A stretch of DNA of 64,000 nucleotides, from the NCBI GenBank assembly GCA_018262975.1, contig JADFDG010000001.1, positions 1-64,000 of the forward strand. The letters are read 5' to 3'. Below, one piece after another: positions 16,564-25,004 of this stretch. Made by a program: the position numbers and the translations under genes. Below the pieces are notes generated by a model that saw only the letters and a list, made by a program, of their open reading frames with translations, was not told the DNA's origin and ran no database searches. Within the stretch, counting starts at the first letter, position 1. The number at the start of each line of letters is the position of its first letter. The DNA is from Gammaproteobacteria bacterium (GTDB taxonomy: Bacteria > Pseudomonadota > Gammaproteobacteria > Pseudomonadales > JADFDG01).

Positions 16564-17193
16564 TCAGTCGCCGCCGGCCTCGCCGACCGCTGCCAGCACG
16601 TGCCGCAACACGTCGTCCGGCCAGCGCTGCTTGCCCACGCCGGACGGCAAGCGATCGAGCACGGCGGCAATGCGTGCGCCATCGGCCACCGCGCGCGCCA
16701 GTGCCGGCGCGGGCGTGCCCGGCGCACCGGCATCCTCAAGTGCCTGCTGCACCCGCTCGGGCAGGCGGTCCATGCGGTTCTCGACGCCGTTGCGCGCCAG
16801 CGCGGTGAGCATGGCGTTGTCGTGACCGCCGAACGGCGCGCGTGAATCGGCCTTGTACAGCACCAGCGGCTTGCCGACCGCGAAGGCGATGCTCGCCTCC
16901 ACGATCATGCCTTCGTCAGGCACGCGGCCATTGAGGTTGCACACCACCGCATCGCAGCGCTCGATGAGCTCGAACACGTCGAGCGCGAAGATCGCGTAGT
17001 CCACCCCGCCGCGCACGCCGGGCAGCAGTTGCGGCAGCGCGCTGTTGCCGAAGCGCAGCACGTACGGTTCCAGGCCGTCACGGTGCGGCAGGAAGGTGTC
17101 GAAGCCGGCGTGCTCCAGGGTCTGGGCGATGGCGGTCATGCCACCGACTTCCTCGGCGCAGAACAGCGGGCCGGAACAGTAGATGCGGGGCAT
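16564..17193 (-). CDS. nucleoside 2-deoxyribosyltransferase family protein
   Basis: The N-terminal segment IYCSGPLFCAEE and the later CDAVVCNLNGRVPDEGMIVE with ASIAFAVGKPLVLYKAD match the nucleoside 2-deoxyribosyltransferase fold. The Glu in DEGMIVE is the expected nucleophile. The enzyme would swap bases on deoxynucleosides, but bacterial relatives can instead be nucleotide N-glycosidases. The 209-residue length exceeds the 150-residue core because of a C-terminal Ala-rich extension. It lies 83 bases after selO on the same strand. Confidence 0.8.
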   Translation of the reverse strand: MPRIYCSGPLFCAEEVGGMTAIAQTLEHAGFDTFLPHRDGLEPYVLRFGNSALPQLLPGVRGGVDYAIFALDVFELIERCDAVVCNLNGRVPDEGMIVEASIAFAVGKPLVLYKADSRAPFGGHDNAMLTALARNGVENRMDRLPERVQQALEDAGAPGTPAPALARAVADGARIAAVLDRLPSGVGKQRWPDDVLRHVLAAVGEAGGD

Positions 17194-17276
17194 GCGGCGA
17201 CTCCGGTGGCAGGCGTATCACCCGACCATAGCGCGTCGCACGCTGCCCCGCCAACGTTTCGCGGCGACCACGCGCA

Positions 17277-18761
17277 TCAGGTCCCGCAAAACGTCCGGTA
17301 GCCGGCAGTCAGCTCCGCCGGTGCCGGCCCGGCATAAGGCGCGAAGCGCGGCTCGTCGCTGAACGGCTCGCGCAACGCGGCCAGCAGGGACTCGAACGGC
17401 GCGAGGTCGCCGCGGTCGCTGGCGGCGGCCAGCGCCTCTTCCACGCGATGGTTGCGGGCAATGATGCGCGGGTTGGCCAGGCGCAGCGCGACAGCACGAT
17501 CAGCCACGCCCTCCTCCTGCGCGCAACGCACGCGCCAGCGTGCCAGCCAGGCCTTGAGCGCGTCACCATCAGCGATGCGTTCCAGCAAAGGCAGGTCATT
17601 GCCTTCGGCCGCCGCCGCCAGTTCGCGGAACGACAGCGTGTAATCGGCGTGGTTGGCATTCAGCAGCGCCAGCCAGTCCTCGGCCAGCGCGGTGTCGGCG
17701 GCGTCGAGCGTGGCGTCGCTGCGGGCGAGTCCCAGTTTCGCGCGCTGCACGACCAGCCACGCGCCGCGATACAGGTCGGGGAACGCGTGTATCACCTCGG
17801 TGGCAACGCGGATCGCCTGCGCCTCGTCACGATCGAGCAACGGCAATAGCGACTCGGCGAAGCGCGCCAGGTTCCACTGCGCCATGGCCGGCTGGTTGCC
17901 GTAGCAGTAACGGCCCTGGCGATCGATGGAACTGAACACGGTGCGCGGGTCGTAGTGCTCGAGGAACGCGCACGGACCGAAATCGATGCTCTCGCCGGAG
18001 ATCGCCATGTTGTCGGTGTTCATCACCCCGTGGATGAAACCCGCGCCCATCCACTGCGCCACCAGGCGCGCCTGGCGTGCAGCCACGGCGCGCAGCAGGC
18101 CGGCGTAGCGGTCGCTGTCGTCCTGCAGTTCGGAGTAGTGGCGGGCAATGGCGTGGTCGGCGAGCTGGCGCACGCGGTCCTGGTCGCCGCGCGCGGCGAA
18201 ATACTCGAAGGTGCCCACGCGCAGGTGGCTGACCGCCACGCGGGTGAGCACCGCGCCGGGCAACACGTCCTCGCGGTAGACGCGCTCGCCGGTGGCCACC
18301 ACCGCCAGCGCGCGCGTGGCGGGAATGCCCAGTGCGTGCAGCGCCTCGCCGATCAGCACTTCGCGCAGCATCGGGCCCACCGCGGCCTTGCCGTCGCCGT
18401 TGCGCGAATAGGGGGTGCGCCCGGAACCCTTGAAGGCGATGTCGCGGCGGCGGCCCTGCGTGTCGATCACTTCGCCCAGCAGCAGCGCGCGGCCGTCGCC
18501 CAGTTGCGGCGAGAAGTGACCGAACTGGTGGCCGGCGTAGACCTGCGCGATCGGCTCGGCGCCGGCGGGCACCGCGTTGCCACTGAACAACGCGGCCAGT
18601 GCATCGTCAGCGGCCGGCAGGCTGGCACCGAGCTCACGTGCCAGGGCGTGGTTCAGGTACAACAGCCGCGGCGCCGGCACACGTGCCGGGCTGACCGCGC
18701 TCCAGCAACCGGGCAGCTCGCGCACGTAACTGTTGTCGAAGGCAAACAAGCTGGCGGTCAT
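17277..18761 (-). CDS. selO: SelO protein adenylyltransferase (YdiU family)
   Basis: SelO is a pseudokinase that transfers AMP to Ser/Thr/Tyr of proteins, with a role in redox homeostasis. The sequence shows FKGSGRTPYSRNGDGKAAVGP near 110-130, GFIHGVMNTDNMAI and the DFGPCAF metal segment, all characteristic. At 494 residues it is full length. The protein ends FCGT: the conserved C-terminal residue, which is selenocysteine in some relatives, is an ordinary Cys (TGC) here. It has no obvious operon partner except the downstream nucleoside deoxyribosyltransferase-like gene. Confidence 0.95.
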   Translation of the reverse strand: MTASLFAFDNSYVRELPGCWSAVSPARVPAPRLLYLNHALARELGASLPAADDALAALFSGNAVPAGAEPIAQVYAGHQFGHFSPQLGDGRALLLGEVIDTQGRRRDIAFKGSGRTPYSRNGDGKAAVGPMLREVLIGEALHALGIPATRALAVVATGERVYREDVLPGAVLTRVAVSHLRVGTFEYFAARGDQDRVRQLADHAIARHYSELQDDSDRYAGLLRAVAARQARLVAQWMGAGFIHGVMNTDNMAISGESIDFGPCAFLEHYDPRTVFSSIDRQGRYCYGNQPAMAQWNLARFAESLLPLLDRDEAQAIRVATEVIHAFPDLYRGAWLVVQRAKLGLARSDATLDAADTALAEDWLALLNANHADYTLSFRELAAAAEGNDLPLLERIADGDALKAWLARWRVRCAQEEGVADRAVALRLANPRIIARNHRVEEALAAASDRGDLAPFESLLAALREPFSDEPRFAPYAGPAPAELTAGYRTFCGT

Positions 18762-18847
18762 CGGCGGGTACCGGGCGGGGAAACACGGGGGAGCCTACGC
18801 AGTCCCCGGCAGGCGAACAACGGACGGCGCGCAGGGATTAACCCGGT

Positions 18848-19879
18848 TCACGCGGAGCGCTGCGCCCGCCACGCACTGGGCGACAACCCCGTCCACTTGC
18901 GGAAGGCGCGCGTGAAATTGGCGGGGTCGGCGTAACCCAGCAGGCCGGCGACCTGCGCCACGTCGCGGGCCGGGTCGGCGAGCAGGCGCAGCGCATCGCG
19001 CCGGCGGGCTTCGTCCAGCAGCGCGGTGTAGCCGCTGCCCTCCTCCTGCAAACGGCGGCGCAGGGTGCGCGCCGACATGTGCAGGCGCTCCGCGACGCTG
19101 TCGAGATCGGCATAGCCCTGCGGGCCCAGACGCAGCAACTGCTGCACGCGCGCGGTGATGCCCGCCGGCAATTGCAGCAGCGCCAGTTCGCGGTCGCATT
19201 GCTCGAGGGCGGCACGCAAGCCGGGCTCGTTGGCCATCAGCAACGGCGTGTCCATGAGCGCCAGCGGCGCGCGGAACTGGCTGGCCGACCGGTCGTAGCG
19301 GATACCCGGGATGCGTTCGCGCGCCAGCGCGGCATGCGCCGGTGCCGGGAAATCCAGCCAGGCCTCGCAGCGATCCAGGGCCTGCGGCGCGAGGATGCTG
19401 ACGCCGCGCGCCACGCTGGCCAGCGTCGACTCGAGCATGATGCGGCGGAATGTCTCCGGCACCGCGAACGCCGGCACGAAGTCGAGCACGCACTGGTCGT
19501 CCTCCACCAGCACCTGCAGCGCCAGCCCGCGGCCGAGCAGCGGCCAGTAGCGCTGGCACACGCGCAGGGCATCACCGAGCGTGGCGCTGGCCAGCATGGC
19601 GGTGCCCACGCTGCCGAACGCCGTGGGCGGCAGGCGCCAGCCGATCTCCAGGCCGATGCGCTCGTTGCCCAGCCGGGCCATCATCACTTTCATCAGCCGT
19701 TCCATCGCCGCCAGCGACATGCCCGCGGCGATGGCCGCGGTACTGTCCACGCGCACGCCGGCCTCGCGCAGCAGCGCCAGCCCATCCAGGCCCTGGTCGG
19801 CGGCGTAACCGAGGTAGGTGAGCGGGATGATCCCGGGAATCACCAGGTCGGGTCGGGGTGGGCGGACGTCCTCGGTCAT
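18848..19879 (-). CDS. AraC-family regulator with arabinose-binding-type N-terminus
   Basis: The 343-residue protein has the same two-domain plan as the regulator beside alkB: an N-terminal PF12625-like domain beginning PGIIPLTYLGYAADQGL, and a C-terminal AraC HTH (MSARTLRRRLQEEGSGYTALL, GYADPANFTRAFRKWTG). It ends 86 bases before selO starts. It diverges from the DUF2324 gene at 20032 across 152 bases, so it is the probable regulator of that gene. Ligand unknown. Confidence 0.9.
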   Translation of the reverse strand: MTEDVRPPRPDLVIPGIIPLTYLGYAADQGLDGLALLREAGVRVDSTAAIAAGMSLAAMERLMKVMMARLGNERIGLEIGWRLPPTAFGSVGTAMLASATLGDALRVCQRYWPLLGRGLALQVLVEDDQCVLDFVPAFAVPETFRRIMLESTLASVARGVSILAPQALDRCEAWLDFPAPAHAALARERIPGIRYDRSASQFRAPLALMDTPLLMANEPGLRAALEQCDRELALLQLPAGITARVQQLLRLGPQGYADLDSVAERLHMSARTLRRRLQEEGSGYTALLDEARRRDALRLLADPARDVAQVAGLLGYADPANFTRAFRKWTGLSPSAWRAQRSA

Positions 19880-20031
19880 GGGGCACCGGCGGGGATGTGA
19901 TCGGACCAGTATGGCCCGGCCGGCCAGTCATTGGCCACAAATGACAAGCAGGTCGTCCGCCCTGCCCCTCCCGCGCGTACGCCCGTCCCGTTGAGGATAG
20001 CGGTCAGGCCGAGACACCACCGGAGCACGCC

Positions 20032-20913
20032 ATGACCACCGCCACCGCCCGCAGCAAGCCCGCCGCCACCACCCGCGCCGACCAGCGCCCGGTGGAGATC
20101 CGCGTGCGCAAGATGGGCAAGGACTACGCGCAGACGCCGTCGTACTGGTTCGACAACGACCCGTTCCTGTCGCTGTTCTTCACGGCCTTTTCCGCCACGC
20201 TGCCGGTGGGCGAGAAGCAGTTCATCCATTCCGTGCGCCTGTTCCAGGAGCGCATCAGCGACCCGGTGCTGCGCGAGGAAATCCGCGCCTTCATCGGCCA
20301 GGAAGCGCACCACGCGAAGGAACACGACAGCTTCAACCGGCTGATGGCCGAACGTGGCCTGTCCACCGACCGCATCGAGCAGCGCATGGCACGCATGTTC
20401 GAGTGGATCCGCGAGCACGCGTCGCCCGAACAACAGCTGGCCAACACCGTGTGCGCCGAGCACTTCACGGCGATGATGGCCGACTACATGCTGAGCAAGT
20501 CGCCGGAACTGATGGAGAAGATGGACCCCGCCATGCGCAACCTGTGGGCCTGGCATGCCATCGAGGAAGCCGAGCACAAGGCGGTGGCCTTCGACGTCTA
20601 CCGCCAGGAAGTGAACGACGTGTGGCGCCTGCGCCGCACGATGGTGTTCATCTCGCTGTCGATTGCCGGCCACGTGACCTTCGATGCGCTGCAACTGATG
20701 CGCGAAGCCGGCGAACTGCGCAACGTGAAGAGCTGGCGCAAGGGCCTGAAGCAACTGTTCGGCCGTGGCGGCATGTTCCCGGCCATGGCCCGCGAGTACC
20801 TCGACTTCTACCGCCGCGATTTCCACCCCTGGCAGCACGACAACCGCCAGTCGCTGGCACGCGCCCGCGCGAAATACCTCGGCGAGACCACTTCGTCGGC
20901 CACCCTGCACTGA
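20032..20913 (+). CDS. DUF2324 (PF10118-like) metal-dependent hydrolase, copy A
   Basis: The 293-residue helical protein carries Glu/His clusters resembling a ferritin-like di-metal site: FIGQEAHHAKEHDSFN (near 88), AEHFTAMMADY and WHAIEEAEHKAVAFDVY (near 176). The family is annotated as predicted metal-dependent hydrolase and has no firm reaction known to me. It diverges from an AraC regulator. It converges with the flavin monooxygenase whose operon contains a second DUF2324 gene. Inferred role is lipid or hydrocarbon modification. Confidence 0.85.
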   Translation: MTTATARSKPAATTRADQRPVEIRVRKMGKDYAQTPSYWFDNDPFLSLFFTAFSATLPVGEKQFIHSVRLFQERISDPVLREEIRAFIGQEAHHAKEHDSFNRLMAERGLSTDRIEQRMARMFEWIREHASPEQQLANTVCAEHFTAMMADYMLSKSPELMEKMDPAMRNLWAWHAIEEAEHKAVAFDVYRQEVNDVWRLRRTMVFISLSIAGHVTFDALQLMREAGELRNVKSWRKGLKQLFGRGGMFPAMAREYLDFYRRDFHPWQHDNRQSLARARAKYLGETTSSATLH

Positions 20914-20929
20914 CGCAGGCGCGGCGTCC

Positions 20930-22441
20930 TCAGGCCGGCACCACCGGCCGCGCGGACGCCGCCTGCTCGCGGTAGCGCCACACCCGGTAGTTCACCAGGT
21001 CGAAGCGGGCCAGCTTGCGCTTGAGTTCCGGGATGGTGCCCGGCCAGGCGGCGAAGTTGCGGCCGTGTTCATCCAGGTAGTAACTGACGCACTTGCCGCT
21101 GTTCCACACGGTGGGCCGGAGTTTCTCCTGCACCTGCGCGTTGTAGCGGTCCTGCACCTCGCGCGCCAGGCAGAACACTTCCACGCCGCGCGCATCCATC
21201 TGGCGGATGGCATCCACGATGTAGTTGCACTGCGTCTCCGCCACGCTGATGAACGACGTGTAGACGACGATGTTCGGCCCCACCATCAGGAAGGCGTTGG
21301 GCACGTCCGCCAGCGTGGAGCCGAGGTAAGCCTGCGGGCTCTCGCGCGCCCAGCGCTCGGCCAGCCACTCACCGCTGGTGCAACGGATGCGCTTGGCGAT
21401 GGGCGGGTGCGTGACGTCGAAGCCGGTGCCGAAGATGATGGCATCGACGGTGCGCCGCTCGCCGCGCCTCGACACCACCTCGTTGCCTTCCACGCGCGCC
21501 AGCCCGTCATCCACCAGTTCCACGTTTGGCTGCTGCAGGGCTTCGTACCAGTCGTTGGAAAACAGGATGCGCTTGCAGCCGATGGTGAAATCCGGCGTGA
21601 CCTTGCGACGCAGCACCGGGTCCGGTACGCGCTGCGCCAGTTGCCGCAGCGCCGCCGGCTCCAGCGCACGCATCAGCGCCGGGTGGGTCAGGCCGTGGTT
21701 CACGCCCAGCACCAGCGCCTCGATGGCGGCCCGCTCCAGCGACTGCGTGACGGGGAAGCGCCGGTGCAGGGTCTTGAGCCAGTCCGGGATGCGCGGGTTG
21801 GGACGCAGGAATACCCACGGCGCGGTGCGCTGGAACACGTGCACCTGGCGCGCCTGCTTGCGGATCTCCGGCACGAACTGGATGGCCGACGCGCCGGTGC
21901 CGACCACCGCCACGCGCTGCCCGGACAGGTCCACGTCGTGGCGCCAGCGCGCCGAATGGAACACCGGGCCGGGAAATTCCCCGAGGCCCGGCAAGTCCGG
22001 GATGGACGGCTCGCTGATCGGGCCGGCGGCGAAGATCACGAACTGCGCGCGGTAAAGGCCGTCGCTGGTGTCCAGGTGCCAGCGGCGTTCGCTGTCCTGC
22101 CAGCGCGCCTCGCGCAGCTCGGTGTTGAAGCGGATGCGCGGCCGCAACTGCTGGCGACTGACGGTGTCCTCGATGTACGCCTGGATTTCCGGCTGGCGCG
22201 CGTAGGCGTGGCTCCACGCCGGGTTCAGGTTGAACGAGAAGGAATAGAACACCGACGGCACGTCGCAGCCGCAACCCGGGTAGGTGTTCTCCCGCCAGGT
22301 GCCGCCCGGCCGCCCGGCCTTCTCCAGCAGCACCACGTCGGTGATGCCGGCCTCGCGCAACTTGACCGCGACGGCGATGCCTGACAGCCCGGCGCCGATG
22401 ATGATGACCTTATGCTCGCGCGGCGTGTTCTGCGTACTCAT
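20930..22441 (-). CDS. flavin-containing (Baeyer-Villiger-like) monooxygenase
   Basis: The 503-residue enzyme has an FAD motif GAGLSG (16-21), an NADPH Rossmann motif VGTGASAIQ, and between them a BVMO-type fingerprint FPGPVFHSARW (around 153-163). The fingerprint ends W-R rather than the canonical W-P/D. Such enzymes insert oxygen into ketones or oxidise N/S atoms using NADPH and O2. ATG at 22441 begins 13 residues before the FAD strand. It is the third gene of the SDR-DUF2324-BVMO operon, 22 bases after the DUF2324 stop. SDR oxidation of an alcohol to a ketone followed by oxygen insertion would make chemical sense, but this is inferred. Confidence 0.9.
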   Translation of the reverse strand: MSTQNTPREHKVIIIGAGLSGIAVAVKLREAGITDVVLLEKAGRPGGTWRENTYPGCGCDVPSVFYSFSFNLNPAWSHAYARQPEIQAYIEDTVSRQQLRPRIRFNTELREARWQDSERRWHLDTSDGLYRAQFVIFAAGPISEPSIPDLPGLGEFPGPVFHSARWRHDVDLSGQRVAVVGTGASAIQFVPEIRKQARQVHVFQRTAPWVFLRPNPRIPDWLKTLHRRFPVTQSLERAAIEALVLGVNHGLTHPALMRALEPAALRQLAQRVPDPVLRRKVTPDFTIGCKRILFSNDWYEALQQPNVELVDDGLARVEGNEVVSRRGERRTVDAIIFGTGFDVTHPPIAKRIRCTSGEWLAERWARESPQAYLGSTLADVPNAFLMVGPNIVVYTSFISVAETQCNYIVDAIRQMDARGVEVFCLAREVQDRYNAQVQEKLRPTVWNSGKCVSYYLDEHGRNFAAWPGTIPELKRKLARFDLVNYRVWRYREQAASARPVVPA

Positions 22442-22463
22442 GGCAACTCCGGGTGATGCGGCA

Positions 22464-23366
22464 TCAGGCGCCGCTTGCGCGACGCGGCACGACGGTCCTG
22501 AGCAGGTGCGCGGCCAGCTCGCCATGCTCGCCGAACAGCTTGTCGCGCCACTCGCGCAGCGCGGCGTCGGCATCTGTCTGGTCGGGGTGGAAGTCGCGGC
22601 GGTAGTAGCGGTTCAGGCCGCGTTGCATGCGCGCAAAATAGCCGCGGCGGCCGAACCACCAGTCGATTCCCTCGCGGGTCTTGCGCGGCCCCTGGCCGTA
22701 GCCGGGCGTGGCCAGCAGCAGCGCCAGTGCATAGGCGAACACCAGGCTGGAACTCGACAGGATCAGCACCATGCCGGCCTTGCGCTTGAACTCGTTGCCG
22801 CACACGGACTGGTACAGGTCGAAGGCCACCGACTTGTGCTCGCATTCCTCCAGCAGGTGCCAGAGCAGGAAATCGCGCGCCGGGCCGTCGAGTTTCTGCT
22901 GCAGTTCCGGCTCGGCAAACGAGCGCTCGGCCATCAACGCCGTGACGTGCTCGATGGCGCAGGTCACCGACAACTGCATGTCCTTACCGAGCACCGCCGG
23001 CAACAGCTTGCGGAAGAACCAGTGGCCGGCGCGATCGACGCGGTCGATGGGCAGGCCCATGGCCTGGTACGCCGCGTTGAACGCCTCGTGCACCTGCGAG
23101 TGCATCGCCTCCTGGCCGATCAGCCCGGTGACCCGCGCCTTCAGTTCCGGATCCGTCACCTCGTCGCGGCGCGCGCGCACCGCGTCGATCACCAGCCGCT
23201 CGCCGTGGGGAATCAGCGCGGAGAAGGTGAGGATGAACGCCGAGGAAAACGCATCGTCCTCCCAGCAGTACTTGGCCATCCGCGCGGTGTCGAAATCGAA
23301 GCGCATGTGGCGTACCGGCACCTCCTGGCCGGGCTTGCCGCGGGCGCGCCGGGTCACCGTGCTCAT
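22464..23366 (-). CDS. DUF2324 (PF10118-like) metal-dependent hydrolase, copy B
   Basis: The 300-residue protein is a paralogue of copy A at 20032. It retains the Glu/His clusters: LIGQEAMHSQVHEAFN, CAIEHVTALMAER and WHLLEECEHKSVAFDLY. It has a hydrophobic helix VLILSSSSLVFAYALALLLA after them, suggesting membrane association. Its start overlaps the SDR gene stop by 4 bases, so they are translationally coupled. The family function is not established; a metal-dependent oxidative or hydrolytic step on a hydrophobic substrate is inferred from the operon. Confidence 0.85.
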   Translation of the reverse strand: MSTVTRRARGKPGQEVPVRHMRFDFDTARMAKYCWEDDAFSSAFILTFSALIPHGERLVIDAVRARRDEVTDPELKARVTGLIGQEAMHSQVHEAFNAAYQAMGLPIDRVDRAGHWFFRKLLPAVLGKDMQLSVTCAIEHVTALMAERSFAEPELQQKLDGPARDFLLWHLLEECEHKSVAFDLYQSVCGNEFKRKAGMVLILSSSSLVFAYALALLLATPGYGQGPRKTREGIDWWFGRRGYFARMQRGLNRYYRRDFHPDQTDADAALREWRDKLFGEHGELAAHLLRTVVPRRASGA

Positions 23367-24208
23367 GCATCGCCCTCCCCGGTTTCGTTGGCGGCAGGCA
23401 TGTAGCGGTTGGCCAGCCCCATGCCGCGCGTGAACAGCCCGGGCGCCATGCGCTTGATCAGCCAGCTCACCCGCGCATCGGCCTGCGGCAACAGGTGGAT
23501 GCGCCCGTCATCGAGGCCATCCAGCGCGCGCTGCACCAGTACGTCCGGCGCCATGCCCTGGCGGTCCATCATGGCCTGCGCTTTCGCGCCGTGTTCGCCG
23601 GGCAGGCGCGCGTTGCGGATGATGTCGGTCTTCACGAAGGTGGGGCACAGCACCGACACGTGCACGCCGCTGCCGGCCAGTTCCGCGTGCAGCGTTTCCG
23701 ACATGGCCAGCACCGCCGCCTTGGTGGCGTTGTAGGCACCCATCATCGGTGCCGCGCCGAAACTGGCCGCCGACGCCACGTTGAGCACCGCGCCATGGCC
23801 CGCCGCGCGCAGTTGCGGCACGAACACGTGGCAGCCGTGGATCACGCCCCACAGGTTCACCCCGAGGATCCACTGCCAGTCCTCCATGCGGATGTCCTCG
23901 AGGCGGCGGCCCCCGAGGCCCACGCCGGCATTGTTCACCAGCAGCGTCGGCGGACCGCCGAACCAGTCGTGTGCCCGCGCGGACAGTTCCTCGACATCGG
24001 CCAGTTTCGCCACGTCGCAGCGCACCGCCAGCGCCTGGCCGCCGGCGGCGTTGACGAGGTCCGCGGTGGCCTGTGCCGCGGCGAGGTTGAGGTCGGCGGC
24101 CACCACGCGGCCGCCGCGCGCCGCCAGTTCCAGCGCGAAGGCCCGGCCGATGCCGCTGCCGGCCCCGGTCACCACCGCGCGTGCCTGTCCCGAGAATCTG
24201 CGTGCCAT
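23363..24208 (-). CDS. short-chain dehydrogenase/reductase
   Basis: The 281-residue protein is a classical SDR: cofactor motif TGAGSGIG at 14-21, NNAGVG, catalytic Tyr157-x3-Lys161 (YNATK) with a Ser-rich strand before it. An Asp after the second strand (AADLN) hints at NAD rather than NADP preference. It is the first gene of a three-gene operon with DUF2324 copy B and the flavin monooxygenase, and diverges from a TetR regulator. It probably oxidises an alcohol intermediate of that pathway. Confidence 0.92.
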   Translation of the reverse strand: MARRFSGQARAVVTGAGSGIGRAFALELAARGGRVVAADLNLAAAQATADLVNAAGGQALAVRCDVAKLADVEELSARAHDWFGGPPTLLVNNAGVGLGGRRLEDIRMEDWQWILGVNLWGVIHGCHVFVPQLRAAGHGAVLNVASAASFGAAPMMGAYNATKAAVLAMSETLHAELAGSGVHVSVLCPTFVKTDIIRNARLPGEHGAKAQAMMDRQGMAPDVLVQRALDGLDDGRIHLLPQADARVSWLIKRMAPGLFTRGMGLANRYMPAANETGEGDA

Positions 24209-24246
24209 GCCATGCCTCCACCGCGATTTGCGGCCACCCTGACACG

Positions 24247-24287
24247 GGTTAACCTAACCTGAGTCCTTGCTCGGTTCCTACTCGGTT
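24247..24287. promoter_or_regulatory. candidate TetR operator region
   Basis: In the 106-bp divergent gap between the SDR operon and the TetR gene are a perfect palindrome GGTTAACC (24247-24254) and a direct repeat CTCGGTT at 24270-24276 and 24281-24287. The direct repeats are 11 bp apart, about one helical turn. Either could be the TetR site. Assignment is by position only. Confidence 0.35.
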
Positions 24288-24314
24288 TCCCCGTTCACGC
24301 CCAGGAGGTGCCCC

Positions 24315-24932
24315 GTGGCGAAAAAACCCGCGCGAACACCGCGCAAGAAGCCCATGCAGGCGCGTGCGCTGCGCACCGTCGACGCCCTGCTTGATGCCAC
24401 TGCTCAGCTTCTGGTGACCGAGGGCTACGCGAAGACCAGCACCAACAAGGTGGCCGAGCGCGCCGGCACCAGCATCGGCACGCTCTACGAGTACTTCCCG
24501 TCCAGGGAGGCGCTGGTGACGGCGGTGATCGAGCGGCTGGCCGAGAGGCTGGTGGCGCGTACGCTGGAGGCACTGGACCAGGCGATCGCCGACCCGCACG
24601 AAGACCAGGTGCGCCGCTGGCTGGCCACCATGGTGGAGGCGCTGGAGCGCGAGGCGCGACTGGTGCGGGTGATCGAAACGCAGGTGCCGTTCACCTGGGA
24701 GATTCCCATGCTGCGTGAACTGCAGCGGCGCCTGGAGGCGATCGCCGCCGCGCGCGGGCAGGCCATCGCGCGCATCACCGGGCGCGCCTATTCGCCGGAA
24801 ACGGTGTTCCTGATGACCACCATCGCCAAGGCCACCGTACTGCAGATCGCCACCGACCGGCCGCGCGAGCTGGATCGGGAGGTGCTCATCGACGAGTTCG
24901 CCAGGCTTTTCGCCGACCAGTTCCTCAGATAG
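24315..24932 (+). CDS. TetR/AcrR family transcriptional regulator
   Basis: The 205-residue protein has a basic N-terminus (AKKPARTPRKK) and a TetR HTH (about 19-65) with VDALLDATAQLLVTEGY and GTSIGTLYEYFPSREAL. GTG at 24315 is preceded by a perfect AGGAGG at 24303-24308, which decides the start; an ATG at 24267 has no such site. It diverges from the SDR-DUF2324-BVMO operon and is its likely repressor. The C-terminal ligand domain has no recognisable specificity. Confidence 0.92.
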   Translation: MAKKPARTPRKKPMQARALRTVDALLDATAQLLVTEGYAKTSTNKVAERAGTSIGTLYEYFPSREALVTAVIERLAERLVARTLEALDQAIADPHEDQVRRWLATMVEALEREARLVRVIETQVPFTWEIPMLRELQRRLEAIAAARGQAIARITGRAYSPETVFLMTTIAKATVLQIATDRPRELDREVLIDEFARLFADQFLR

Positions 24933-25004
24933 CACCCCTTACATATTCCCCTTCTGCTGGCGCACAATCCCGACCAGGAGCACTGGACATGCGGCCCTCT
25001 TGCC

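Noticed and set aside
17277-17300. Possible selenocysteine at the SelO C-terminus
   Set aside because: The conserved C-terminal position is TGC (Cys), not TGA, and the true TGA stop comes three codons later.
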